This document shows positions 1 to 7,741 of a stretch of DNA of 64,000 nucleotides, in pieces. Made by a program: the position numbers and the translations under genes. Source of the stretch: J054 sp965221985 (GTDB lineage: Bacteria; Pseudomonadota; Gammaproteobacteria; Steroidobacterales; GCA-2729495); the NCBI GenBank assembly GCA_965221985.1, contig OZ244928.1:2728001-2792000 (forward strand), read 5' to 3'. The notes beneath the pieces are model-generated. The model was not told the DNA's origin. It ran no database searches and saw only the letters and a program-made list of their open reading frames with translations. The stretch's first letter is position 1. The number at the start of each line of letters is the position of its first letter.

Positions 1-1
1 C

Positions 2-139
2 GGTGGCTATCGGATCATCTACCTACTCCGTCAGCCTAAAGGTGTTGTTTGGATGTTGACGATGTATCCGAAGAACGTCACCGACACGATTCCAGCGCAC
101 GTGCTGAAGCAGATTCGTGAGGAGATTGACCATGACTAA
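2..139 (+). CDS. RelE/HigB-like toxin, C-terminal fragment (cut by window edge)
   Basis: Only the last 45 codons lie in the window; the reading frame starts at base 2 and ends in TAA at 137-139. The fragment reads GGYRIIYLLRQPKGVVWML, then a TMYPKN stretch, which is the end of the beta-sheet core of RelE/HigB-type mRNA interferases. The family cleaves ribosome-bound mRNA and is neutralised by a cognate antitoxin. The next gene is an XRE-type antitoxin whose ATG lies inside this gene (8-base overlap), so toxin-first order and translational coupling fit the HigBA/NadS-type arrangement. The catalytic part cannot be judged because the N-terminus is missing. Confidence 0.7.
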   Translation, partial: GGYRIIYLLRQPKGVVWMLTMYPKNVTDTIPAHVLKQIREEIDHD

Positions 140-401
140 AACACGAGACATTGGCACCGAGATTCTCGAAGGTATTCGCGAGATCAAAGAAGGTAAGGCA
201 GGTCGTGTGGTTAACCTGCCCGCCGTCGCGGATATACGCGAGAAAACCGGGCTATCTCAAGCTCGTTTTGCCACATTGCTTGGGGTGTCCGTGCGCACAC
301 TGCAAGACTGGGAACAGGGACGTCGCGCGCCTTCGGGGGCTGCCCGCACATTGCTGCTCATCGCGCACAAAAATCCTAAAGCCTTATTGGAGGTCGCTTA
401 A
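132..401 (+). CDS. XRE-family antitoxin (HigA/NadS-like)
   Basis: An 89-residue protein starting at ATG 132; an earlier in-frame GTG at 117 lies inside the toxin gene and is less likely. The C-terminal half is a helix-turn-helix: IREKTGLSQARFATLLGVS followed by VRTLQDWEQGRRAPSG, the classic XRE recognition pattern. Proteins of this shape bind and inhibit RelE-like toxins and repress their own promoter. It overlaps the toxin gene by 8 bases. The tandem repeat array starts within about 20 bases of its stop codon, so no conventional downstream gene is visible. Confidence 0.8.
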   Translation: MTKTRDIGTEILEGIREIKEGKAGRVVNLPAVADIREKTGLSQARFATLLGVSVRTLQDWEQGRRAPSGAARTLLLIAHKNPKALLEVA

Positions 402-417
402 ACCAGGGCCGGGAACC

Positions 418-1507
418 CGACCAGCAAATCCAAATATCGCGCTAAGCCCAGGTCTGGCAGACGGTTTCAGTGCGCAGGGAGTAAAGCGGACCGCAGGGAG
501 CCATCCCGGAGCGCTGAAAGCGGCTGCCAGACCGAACTCCCGGGAAAATATCTTCAAGCACAGCAACAACCAGGCCTCAAAGTCTTAAGCACCAGGCTAC
601 AAAACTAGTCGTCCACCAGCCCCCGATCAATCAACCAAGAAGCCGTCTCAACCCCCAACGGCTTAACCAGCAAATCCAAATTCCGCACTAAGCCAAGGTC
701 TGGCAGACGGTTTCAGTGCGCAGGGAGTAAAGCGGACCGCAGGGAGCCATCCCGGAGCACTGAAAGCGGCTGCCAGACCGAACTCCCGGGAAAATATCTT
801 CAAGCACAGCAACAACCAGGCCTCAAAGTCTTAAGCACCAGGCTACAAAACTAGTCGTCCACCAGCCCCCGATCAATCAACCAAGAAGCCGTCTCAACCC
901 CCAACGGCTTAACCAGCAAATCCAAATTCCGCACTAAGCCAAGGTCTGGCAGACGGTTTCAGTGCGCAGGGAGTAAAGCGGACCGCAGGGAGCCATCCCG
1001 GAGCGCTGAAAGCGGCTGCCAGACCGAACTCCCGGGAAAATATCTTCAAGCACAGCAACAACCAGGCCTCAAAGTCTTAAGCACCAGGCTACAAAACTAG
1101 TCGTCCACCAGCCCCCGATCAATCAACCAAGAAGCCGTCTCAACCCCCAACGGCTTAACCAGCAAATCCAAATTCCGCACTAAGCCAAGGTCTGGCAGAC
1201 GGTTTCAGTGCGCAGGGAATAAAGCGGACCGCAGGGAGCCATCCCGGAGCACTGAAAGCGGCTGTCAGACCGAATTCCCGGGAAAACCTTCAAGTACGGC
1301 AACGACCAGTCTCCAAAGTTTTAAACACCACGCTAGAAAATCAGTCGCCCACCAACTACCGTTCAACCAGCTAACCCATGTACCGCGATAAGCCAAGGTC
1401 TGGCAGACGGTTTCAGTGCGCAGGGAGTAAAGCGGACCGCAGGGAGCCATCCCGGAGCACTGAAAGCGGCTGCCAGACCGAACTCCAGGGAAAACCTTCA
1501 GGCACAA
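418..1507. repeat. Tandem array of 246-bp units, each carrying an 83-bp long-stem hairpin
   Basis: Five copies of an 83-bp core lie at 451-533, 697-779, 943-1025, 1189-1271 and 1397-1479. The first four are spaced exactly 246 bases apart and the fifth 208 bases. The spacers after copies 1-3 are almost identical; the spacer after copy 4 is diverged and shortened. Each core begins GGTCTGGCAG and ends CTGCCAGACC, and the two 23-base arms pair at about 21 positions. Inside are a short GGGA-GCCA-TCCC hairpin and a GCGGACCGC palindrome. The array fills the space between the antitoxin and the L,D-transpeptidase gene. No good coding potential is seen in the cores. It could be a structured RNA, a duplicated terminator or a non-autonomous mobile repeat; the sequence does not decide. 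Confidence 0.85.
605..712 (-). pseudogene. Repeated 3'-end gene fragment inside the 246-bp units
   Basis: Reading minus, an open stretch of 35 codons ends in TAG at 605-607 and contains VKPLGVETASWLIDRGLVDD, which reads like a real protein C-terminus. The same stretch recurs 246 and 492 bases to the right (stops at 851 and 1097). It is preceded in frame by TGA at 713-715 inside the hairpin core, so no copy has a start or an upstream body. I read it as the duplicated tail of a lost gene, carried along when the unit multiplied. The parent protein family is not recognised. Confidence 0.35.
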
Positions 1508-1513
1508 AACCGG

Positions 1514-2494
1514 CTACTGCAAATTCCTAACAGCAGCCCCGCGCCGCAACCCCCGAGCACGCCCAACGACCACCGGAACCCCCCGCTGCTCCCGATAAAC
1601 CGTCTCAGCCAACTCCCAATCAACGTCCGCAGCCCGCTCCGCCGTCGCTTGCACATAAAGCTGCGTCAGAGGCGTCAGACTATCCCCAGCCGGGTCGTCT
1701 TTATCCGACAAGGGAGCATGCACTTCAAGCAACAGTTCATCCCCGCTCCAACCCATCTTATAAGGCTGATTGATCAGCCGCACCGGTGTGTCCACCGACA
1801 CGGCCGGAAACAGCCATTCAATGTCTTCCGGATACATACGAATACAACCATGGGTAACCCGCATGCCGATACCCGCAGCTCGATTCGTGCCATGAATCAA
1901 ATAGCCAGGGATACTCAAACGCAAAGCGAAGTTGCCCAAAGGGTTATCCGGACCCGGCGGCACCACCCTCGGCAGCGGGCGGCCATCAGCAGCATGCTCG
2001 GCACGCACCGAATCTGGCGGATACCAAGACGGCTGACTGGCCTTGGCCACAATGGAGGCGGGACCCAAGGGAGTGGCCCAATCCATGCGCCCAATGCTGA
2101 TGGGAAAGGTGGAGACTTGAACATCTCCTTCCATCGCATTCTTCGGCTTGGCGAAATAGTACAAACGATACTCGGCAATATTCACCACCAGGCCCCGGCG
2201 GGGCCCCGCCGGCAATACGAAATGCGTGGGTAGCAAGACGTCGGTTTCAGCACCGGGTAACCAGGGATCCACGCCCGGATTAGCGGCGAGTATTTCCGTA
2301 TAGCCCAAGCCATGCCGCCGAGCCACATCGGTCAAAGTATCCTCATAAACGGTCTCGACCTGGCTAAGGGCGCCCACCACCCCCTCGCCCGCCGGCAACA
2401 GAAATACCTCTGCCCCAAGAGGCGCGGATAAAAGTGCAAGTAAACAAATAAGAATACTTTGCACGTATCTAATAATAAATATCTTTTTATTCAT
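1514..2494 (-). CDS. Exported L,D-transpeptidase (YkuD domain, LysM-like N-terminus)
   Basis: About 326 residues from ATG 2494. The N-terminus has a signal peptide (MNKKIFIIRY, then a hydrophobic stretch ending near APLGA). A LysM-like segment follows (about residues 40-90, DTLTDVARRHGLGYTEILAANP). The YkuD catalytic domain has IHGTNRAAGIG and THGCIRM; the Cys of HGCIRM is the expected nucleophile. The family forms 3-3 cross-links in peptidoglycan or attaches lipoproteins to it, in the periplasm. An upstream ATG at 2527 would lie inside the transporter gene. I prefer 2494 because it overlaps the transporter stop as ATGAATAA, a coupling arrangement, and gives a normal signal peptide. It ends right beside the repeat array. 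Confidence 0.85.
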   Translation of the reverse strand: MNKKIFIIRYVQSILICLLALLSAPLGAEVFLLPAGEGVVGALSQVETVYEDTLTDVARRHGLGYTEILAANPGVDPWLPGAETDVLLPTHFVLPAGPRRGLVVNIAEYRLYYFAKPKNAMEGDVQVSTFPISIGRMDWATPLGPASIVAKASQPSWYPPDSVRAEHAADGRPLPRVVPPGPDNPLGNFALRLSIPGYLIHGTNRAAGIGMRVTHGCIRMYPEDIEWLFPAVSVDTPVRLINQPYKMGWSGDELLLEVHAPLSDKDDPAGDSLTPLTQLYVQATAERAADVDWELAETVYREQRGVPVVVGRARGLRRGAAVRNLQ

Positions 2495-3974
2495 TAAGCG
2501 CACCGAGAATCGGCATGATAACAACATAGCTCAGACCCGTTATTAAGACTATGCCCACCAAATTTAGACGCAAGCCAATGCGACTCATTTGCGGGACCGA
2601 GATCTGGCCGGACCCAAAAACAATCGCGTTAGGCGGCGTGGCAACGGGCAACATGAAGGCGCAGCTGGCCGCAATGGCGGCGGGAACCACGAGCAGCAGC
2701 GGGTCCAAACCCAGGCCAAGGGCAACGGCGTAGAGTACCGGGAGCAAGGTAGCCGTGGTAGCCGTATTGCTCGTGACTTCCGTCAAAAAAATCATCAGGC
2801 CCGTCACCAAGGCCACGATAAGCGGCGGCGGCAATTGCGCCAAACCAACGGCTAGGCTGCCCATATAAGCGCTTAAGCCAGATTGATCGATGGCTGCCGC
2901 CAGACTTAAGCCACCACCAAACAGAATCAGTAATCCCCAGGGCAGTTTTATCGCCGTTTGCCAATCCATTAGAAATTCACCCTCTTTAGGGCGCACGGGA
3001 ATCACAAATAGCAACAGCGCGGAAATGATCGCCACACCGGAATCCGATAACCCTGCCAACGGCTGCAATTGTCCGATACTCACATTGTTTAACAAGGGCC
3101 GGGTCACCCATGCAAGCGCCGTCGCAACAAACACAACAAGGGTCAATTTCTCACCCCGAGTCGCGGGCCCCAGATCGCCACGCAACTTTTCCAAAATTTC
3201 AGATAATCCTTCGATGGCCACATTGCCGACCGGATAGACAACACGGGCCAATAGCCACCAGGTCAGCGGCACGAAAATTATGACCAGGGGCAGACCAATG
3301 GCCATCCAGGCGAGAAAACTGATCTCGATATCCATCTGCCGCTGAATAAAGGATACCGCGAACACATTGGGCGCCGTACCCACGATGGTGCCAACACCGC
3401 CGATGGATGCGGCATAGGCAATGCCCAAGAGCAAAGCGACAGATAGGTTACCGTCCTGCCGACTGCGGCCCTCGCCCACCAAGCCTATGACGCTCAAGGC
3501 CACGGGCAGCAACATGATCGTTGTCGCGGTATTGGTTACCCACATGCTAATGAAAGCCGCGAGCCCCATGAAGCTGGCGACAATTTGTGTCGGCCGCGTG
3601 CCAACGGTTGCCAGTACCGACAAGGCGAGACGCCGGTGCAAACCCCATCGCTCCAGGGCCAGCGCCAAGATGAAGCCACCGAGGAAAAGAAAAATAAGTT
3701 CGTGGCCATAAGGTGCCGCGGCCGCTTGTATGCTGGTCGCACCAACCAATGGAAACGCCGCCAGTGGCAACAAAGCCGTGGCGTAGACTGGGATGGCCTC
3801 AGTCAGCCACCAAATCGCCATCCATAAAGCCACAGCAGCCGTGGCACGGGCCGCGGATGATAAAGGCAAGGACTGCCCACTCGGATCTTGATAGCTATCG
3901 GGCAGAATAAAAAACAGCAGTACAGCGGCTACGGGTGCGCCGATCAAACCGACGAAGCGAAGACGATTACTCAC
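2487..3974 (-). CDS. DASS-family (SLC13) sodium/dicarboxylate symporter
   Basis: A 495-residue membrane protein with about a dozen hydrophobic segments. The two SNT signatures of the divalent anion:Na+ symporter family are visible: VTNTATTIMLLP in the first half and SNTATTATLLPVL in the second. The family imports succinate, malate, fumarate, sulfate or similar anions with sodium; the exact substrate cannot be told. The start is a GTG at 3974 that shares its first base with the fabH TAG stop (TAGTG), so translation is probably coupled to fabH. This is unusual company, since fabD normally follows fabH. Confidence 0.88.
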   Translation of the reverse strand: MSNRLRFVGLIGAPVAAVLLFFILPDSYQDPSGQSLPLSSAARATAAVALWMAIWWLTEAIPVYATALLPLAAFPLVGATSIQAAAAPYGHELIFLFLGGFILALALERWGLHRRLALSVLATVGTRPTQIVASFMGLAAFISMWVTNTATTIMLLPVALSVIGLVGEGRSRQDGNLSVALLLGIAYAASIGGVGTIVGTAPNVFAVSFIQRQMDIEISFLAWMAIGLPLVIIFVPLTWWLLARVVYPVGNVAIEGLSEILEKLRGDLGPATRGEKLTLVVFVATALAWVTRPLLNNVSIGQLQPLAGLSDSGVAIISALLLFVIPVRPKEGEFLMDWQTAIKLPWGLLILFGGGLSLAAAIDQSGLSAYMGSLAVGLAQLPPPLIVALVTGLMIFLTEVTSNTATTATLLPVLYAVALGLGLDPLLLVVPAAIAASCAFMLPVATPPNAIVFGSGQISVPQMSRIGLRLNLVGIVLITGLSYVVIMPILGALNE

Positions 3975-4939
3975 TAATAGCGAATCAATGCCGAGCCCCA
4001 GGTAAAGCCGCCACCAAATGACTCCAGTAGCAGTAAGTCCCCGCGCTTTACACGACCATCCCGAATCGCAACATCAAGGGCCATGGGAACCGACGCCGAC
4101 GACGTATTGCCGTGGTCTTGCACCGTGAGAATGACTTTGTCCATCGACATATTCAGTCGCTTAGCCGTGGCCTGAATAATCCGCGTATTGGCCTGATGCG
4201 GGATTAACCAGTCAATATCGCCACGGTCGATATTGTTGGCGCTGAGGGTCTCCTCAACCACATTCTCCAAGGTCTTCACCGCGACCTTGAAGACTTCATT
4301 GCCTTTCATATGAATATACGGCCCTTGCGTATCCTCCGGTTTGCGCTGCTTCGATGTGCCATAAGGGTTATATAGCAGATCATGATAATGACCGTCCGCA
4401 CCCCAATGACATGACACGATGCCGGGCTGTTCAGCCGGTTGCAAAATGGCCGCGCCCGCACCATCACCGAAAATCACGCAGGTACTACGGTCCGTCCAAT
4501 CAACCATCCGCGACAAAGTCTCCGCGCCAAGCACCAGTGCATTGCGGGCTTGCCCACCAGCGACAAAGCGATCCGCGATATTCAAGCCGTAGAGAAAACC
4601 CGTACACGCCGCCTCAACGCTAAAGGCCGGACATCCCCGAATACCCAAACGTTCTTGCAACAAGCAACCAACATTTGGAAAGACCTGATCCGACGTGCAG
4701 GTACCAACCACAATGAAATCAATGTCGGCAGGTTCAATGCCGGCCGCATCCATGGCTTCACGGGCCGCCACTTCACACAAACTCGTGGTGGTCTCATCAT
4801 CGGCCGCGATGTGCCGGCGCTCGATCCCGGTGCGAGCGCGGATCCACTCATCACTGGTGTCCACCATCTTTTCAAGCTCAGCGTTAGTCAAAACGCGCTC
4901 AGGAAGGTAGCGACCGGTTCCGGCAATTCGTGAATACAT
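3974..4939 (-). CDS. fabH: 3-oxoacyl-ACP synthase III (FabH)
   Basis: This enzyme starts fatty acid synthesis by condensing acetyl-CoA with malonyl-ACP in the cytoplasm. The 321-residue length is typical. The catalytic triad is present: Cys112 in VEAACTGF, His248 in IPHQANTRI and Asn278 in DHGNTSSAS, close to the E. coli numbering. The gene follows plsX by 122 bases and is directly coupled to the downstream symporter. The usual downstream genes fabD, fabG, acpP and fabF are absent here. Confidence 0.97.
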   Translation of the reverse strand: MYSRIAGTGRYLPERVLTNAELEKMVDTSDEWIRARTGIERRHIAADDETTTSLCEVAAREAMDAAGIEPADIDFIVVGTCTSDQVFPNVGCLLQERLGIRGCPAFSVEAACTGFLYGLNIADRFVAGGQARNALVLGAETLSRMVDWTDRSTCVIFGDGAGAAILQPAEQPGIVSCHWGADGHYHDLLYNPYGTSKQRKPEDTQGPYIHMKGNEVFKVAVKTLENVVEETLSANNIDRGDIDWLIPHQANTRIIQATAKRLNMSMDKVILTVQDHGNTSSASVPMALDVAIRDGRVKRGDLLLLESFGGGFTWGSALIRY

Positions 4940-5061
4940 ACTGCCCTTCTATATCGATGAATACGCCAGCGTCAAACTTATTTTAGCCCCGCGCCATGCT
5001 CGCATCGACCAAGGCAGCATTGCAAAGCATCGATTCAAGAAAATCCTGACCCCAGCCCTCG

Positions 5062-6087
5062 CTAGGACGTTGGCGCCCCGACGGCCTGAGATTCCAGCAG
5101 GCGCCGAATATGGCCCGGAACGTCATTCTCGACTTCGAGAAGAGCGACCCGAATCGCATTCATTAAAGCGACTTGATCGGCGCCGCCATGGCTCTTGATA
5201 ACAATCCCTTTGAGGCCAACCATGCTAGCGCCGTTGTAGCGCCTCGGATCGAGACGTCGTCGTAAGGAACGAAGCACCGGCAAAGCCACCAAACCAGCCA
5301 ACTTTCCGTACAAACTCCCACGAAATTCGCGCTCGAGGAAATGCGAAACCAGCCGAGCGGTACCTTCCATGGTTTTCAATGCGATATTGCCACTAAAACC
5401 ATCGCAGACCACCACTTCGGCGCGCTGATCGGGAATCGCATCGCCTTCAATGAAACCCGCGTAGTTAAGACTGCTGTCGCCGATTAGCTGGGCAGCCTGG
5501 CGGATTACATCACTGCCTTTGATGTCTTCTTCGCCGATATTTAGCAGACCAACGCGGGGCCGCGGCACATTCTCGATGCGCTCCACTACCACCGAGCCCA
5601 TGACCGCGAATTGAAACAATTGATCAGCACTGCAGTGAGCATTGGCACCAAGATCAAGCATATAGGTGCGGCCATGTTTGGTGGGTACCACCGCCATGAT
5701 GGCTGGACGATCGATGCCGGGCAGGGTTTTCAAAACAAATCGACTGGTCGCCATGAGTGCGCCGGTGTTGCCTGCGCTGACACAAGCATCCGCCTGGCCA
5801 CTTTTCACGAGATTGATGGCAACCCGCATGGATGAATCTTTTTTCTTACGCAAGGCATCCGCGGGTAGCTCATCCATCGCGACGATTTCGCGGGCATCCT
5901 GGATTTGTAGGCGCGCCGTATCGTAGACCTGGTTGACCAGTTCGGCCTCGATAACTTCGCGCTTACCCACTAAGATGAGCGACAAATCTTGCCGCTCTGT
6001 CAGCAAGGCTAAGGCAGCCGGAATGGCGATGGTCACACCCTGGTCTCCGCCCATGGCATCTAGAGCGATGGTGACTAAATTAGCCAA
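5062..6087 (-). CDS. plsX: Phosphate acyltransferase PlsX
   Basis: PlsX makes acyl-phosphate from acyl-ACP, the first committed donor for PlsY in phospholipid synthesis. The protein has the N-terminal TIALDAMGGDQG motif and the family pattern CVSAGNTGALMA, with about 341 residues. I choose the TTG at 6087 (start MANLVTIALDAMGG) because a GGGAG ribosome binding site lies 5 bases upstream at 6093-6097. A TTG at 6099 would add four residues and swallow that site. It lies between rpmF and fabH in the standard gammaproteobacterial order. Confidence 0.95.
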   Translation of the reverse strand: MANLVTIALDAMGGDQGVTIAIPAALALLTERQDLSLILVGKREVIEAELVNQVYDTARLQIQDAREIVAMDELPADALRKKKDSSMRVAINLVKSGQADACVSAGNTGALMATSRFVLKTLPGIDRPAIMAVVPTKHGRTYMLDLGANAHCSADQLFQFAVMGSVVVERIENVPRPRVGLLNIGEEDIKGSDVIRQAAQLIGDSSLNYAGFIEGDAIPDQRAEVVVCDGFSGNIALKTMEGTARLVSHFLEREFRGSLYGKLAGLVALPVLRSLRRRLDPRRYNGASMVGLKGIVIKSHGGADQVALMNAIRVALLEVENDVPGHIRRLLESQAVGAPTS

Positions 6088-6314
6088 GACAACTCCCAAT
6101 GACCGCGGACCATCTTAAGGGCAATATGCACAGCTGAGACTCGACCGCGGTAGCGCGGGTGGACCGATATCACTGCAGCTTTTGAACAAATGTGGGACGG
6201 TGAAAACCGGTACGCGCATGGAAACCGCGCAAATCATCGACCAGGGCATCAAGTACGCGGCCCTGCGGGCCAGTCCAGCATTGCATAAGACCGGGGCAAA
6301 CCCGTGTTGATCGA
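6088..6314 (-). other. Gap between rpmF and plsX
   Basis: This 227-base gap holds no convincing gene, only frame-shifted shadows, and no terminator with a T-run. rpmF and plsX are normally co-transcribed, so it may carry an internal promoter for plsX-fabH; I see no clear -35/-10 pair. Confidence 0.3.
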
Positions 6315-6503
6315 CTAGTCCAGCTCTTCCACGGACTGGTCGATGACTCTTTTGCCCCGATAAAAACCATCGGGACTGACATGATGTCGCAGATGCGTTT
6401 CCCCCGTCGTGGGTTCTACAGACAAGCTCGGCTTGCCCAAGGTATCGTGGGCACGACGCATCCCGCGCCTGGATGGTGTCTTACGACTCTTTTGGACTGC
6501 CAT
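6315..6503 (-). CDS. rpmF: Ribosomal protein bL32
   Basis: A 62-residue basic protein starting MAVQKSRKTPSRRGMRRAHD, the conserved bL32 N-terminus, and containing HLRHHVSPDGFYRGK. There are no zinc-binding Cys pairs, so this is the zinc-free form. It belongs to the 50S subunit near the peptidyl transferase region. It lies 38 bases after yceD and 227 bases before plsX. The ribosome binding site AGGAGA sits in the perfect inverted repeat TCTCC-TAA-GGAGA (6511-6523) just upstream of the ATG, which could mask it when folded. Confidence 0.97.
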   Translation of the reverse strand: MAVQKSRKTPSRRGMRRAHDTLGKPSLSVEPTTGETHLRHHVSPDGFYRGKRVIDQSVEELD

Positions 6504-6541
6504 GTTATGTTCTCCTTAGGAGATTCGATTTTCCAAATTCA

Positions 6542-7060
6542 TTAATTAACTTCGCGGCCCATTAAATGGGCTAAGCCGGCGAAGGGTCGACTGGCTGGCT
6601 CCTCGGCCGCGGCGATTTCAATCGCCGGTGAACAATCATCACCCATGCGCTCATGCAGCGCCGCCAGCGGCACGGCGCTCAAAATTTCATCCTCGGCGAG
6701 CTTGACTAAGTCCAGTTCGCCATTTTCCACTAAAACGCTATCGAATGGATCAAGCAACTGCTCCGCTTCATCCTCATGACGTAGCACTGTTAATTTGGCC
6801 GCAAGTTGCAAATCCCAACTCACCCCTGATAAACAGCGCTGGCAAACCAAAAAAAGCTCGCCCGTCAGCTGCAAATCAAGCTGCGCCAGACCTATTTCAC
6901 TGCGACTCAGCGCCACCTGCGCCGCAATATTGGCCGGCTTATCGCTGACCAACAAGGCCCGTACACGCGGCAATTGCTCCGCCCGAAAACTCAGTGTTCC
7001 GTACGCAGCTTGCTCCGCCAAATCGCGGAGCTTCCCAAACTCTATGCGCTCGGAAAGCAT
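6542..7060 (-). CDS. yceD: YceD / DUF177 family protein (23S rRNA accumulation)
   Basis: A 172-residue protein of the DUF177 family, which in bacteria and chloroplasts is needed for normal 23S rRNA accumulation. Visible marks are the CQRCL motif near the middle and the acidic LVKLAEDEILSAVPL segment near the C-terminus. It leads the yceD-rpmF-plsX-fabH cluster. A perfect TTGACA -35 with a TAGTAT -10 lies so close upstream that the predicted transcript would start about 3-4 bases before the ATG, leaving almost no leader. Confidence 0.88.
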   Translation of the reverse strand: MLSERIEFGKLRDLAEQAAYGTLSFRAEQLPRVRALLVSDKPANIAAQVALSRSEIGLAQLDLQLTGELFLVCQRCLSGVSWDLQLAAKLTVLRHEDEAEQLLDPFDSVLVENGELDLVKLAEDEILSAVPLAALHERMGDDCSPAIEIAAAEEPASRPFAGLAHLMGREVN

Positions 7061-7069
7061 AACCGGCGT

Positions 7070-7098
7070 ATACTAGTTTCCTCTACGGGGACTGTCAA
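7070..7098 (-). promoter_or_regulatory. Sigma70-type promoter for yceD-rpmF-plsX-fabH
   Basis: On the minus strand TTGACA (7098-7093) is followed after 17 bases by TAGTAT (7075-7070). The -35 is a perfect consensus, the spacing is ideal and the -10 matches 4 of 6. The yceD ATG is at 7060. Confidence 0.55.
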
Positions 7099-7137
7099 AA
7101 TAGTGGGCCATTTGAAGAACTTAGGCAGTGCCGAATC

Positions 7138-7737
7138 ATGAATGATAATGCTCGGGCAAAGCAGCTTGTCTTAGCCTCAACTTCGCCCTACCGGCGGCAG
7201 CTGTTAAGCCGCCTAACGGGCGAATTTGAATGTATCTCGCCGCCGGTCGATGAATCGCCGCGCCCGCGCGAAGCGGCCTCAGACCGCGCCATACGGCTGG
7301 CCGGCCTAAAAGCCGCCGCCGGGGCCGAGGAACGACCGCAGGCCATCGTCGTGGGCAGCGATCAGGTCGCCGCATTGGGCGACAAACTGCTACGCAAACC
7401 CAAATCCCAGGCAGCGGCCGAGGTTCAACTGGAAGCCTGTAACGGACAGCAGGTCGATTTCTACACGGCCATATCGGTCATCACCGCCGATGATCACTAT
7501 CGGCATCTGGACCTAACCCGGGTCAAATTCCGCCGGACCAGCGCTCAAGTCCGCACCGACTATCTGCTCCAAGAGGAGCCCTACGATTGTGCCGGCAGCT
7601 TCAAATCCGAAGGACTGGGTGTCGTGCTCCTCGAGGAAATCGACAGCCAGGACCCAACGGCACTGCAAGGACTGCCGTTGATTTGGTTAGCGAATCAACT
7701 AAGGGCTTTAGGTGTGCTATTGCCGCCCGCCGAGTAG
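7138..7737 (+). CDS. yceF: Maf-family nucleotide pyrophosphatase (YceF type)
   Basis: The protein starts MNDNARAKQLVLASTSPYRR and continues with the conserved PPVDESPRPRE and GSDQVA segments of Maf/HAM1-like nucleoside triphosphate pyrophosphatases. The YceF branch hydrolyses modified nucleotides such as 7-methyl-GTP, cleaning the nucleotide pool. Its length of 199 residues is normal. It is divergent from yceD, the typical neighbourhood of yceF, and ends five bases before the convergent rluC stop. Confidence 0.92.
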   Translation: MNDNARAKQLVLASTSPYRRQLLSRLTGEFECISPPVDESPRPREAASDRAIRLAGLKAAAGAEERPQAIVVGSDQVAALGDKLLRKPKSQAAAEVQLEACNGQQVDFYTAISVITADDHYRHLDLTRVKFRRTSAQVRTDYLLQEEPYDCAGSFKSEGLGVVLLEEIDSQDPTALQGLPLIWLANQLRALGVLLPPAE

Positions 7738-7741
7738 CCGT

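Noticed and set aside
418..1507. CRISPR array or integron attC cassettes
   Set aside because: The repeats are 246 bp with near-identical spacers, not short repeats with unique spacers. Only one attC-like GCTTAAC was found per unit, without a matching GTTRRRY partner, and no integrase gene is visible.
1265..1507. 80-residue minus-strand open frame
   Set aside because: It runs through the hairpin core and spacer, has no family pattern, and differs between copies; a by-product of the repeat. The same holds for frames at 151-588 (+) and 384-569 (-).
6170..6382. 70-residue minus frame between rpmF and plsX
   Set aside because: It overlaps rpmF out of frame and continues into the gap without a conserved pattern or ribosome site.
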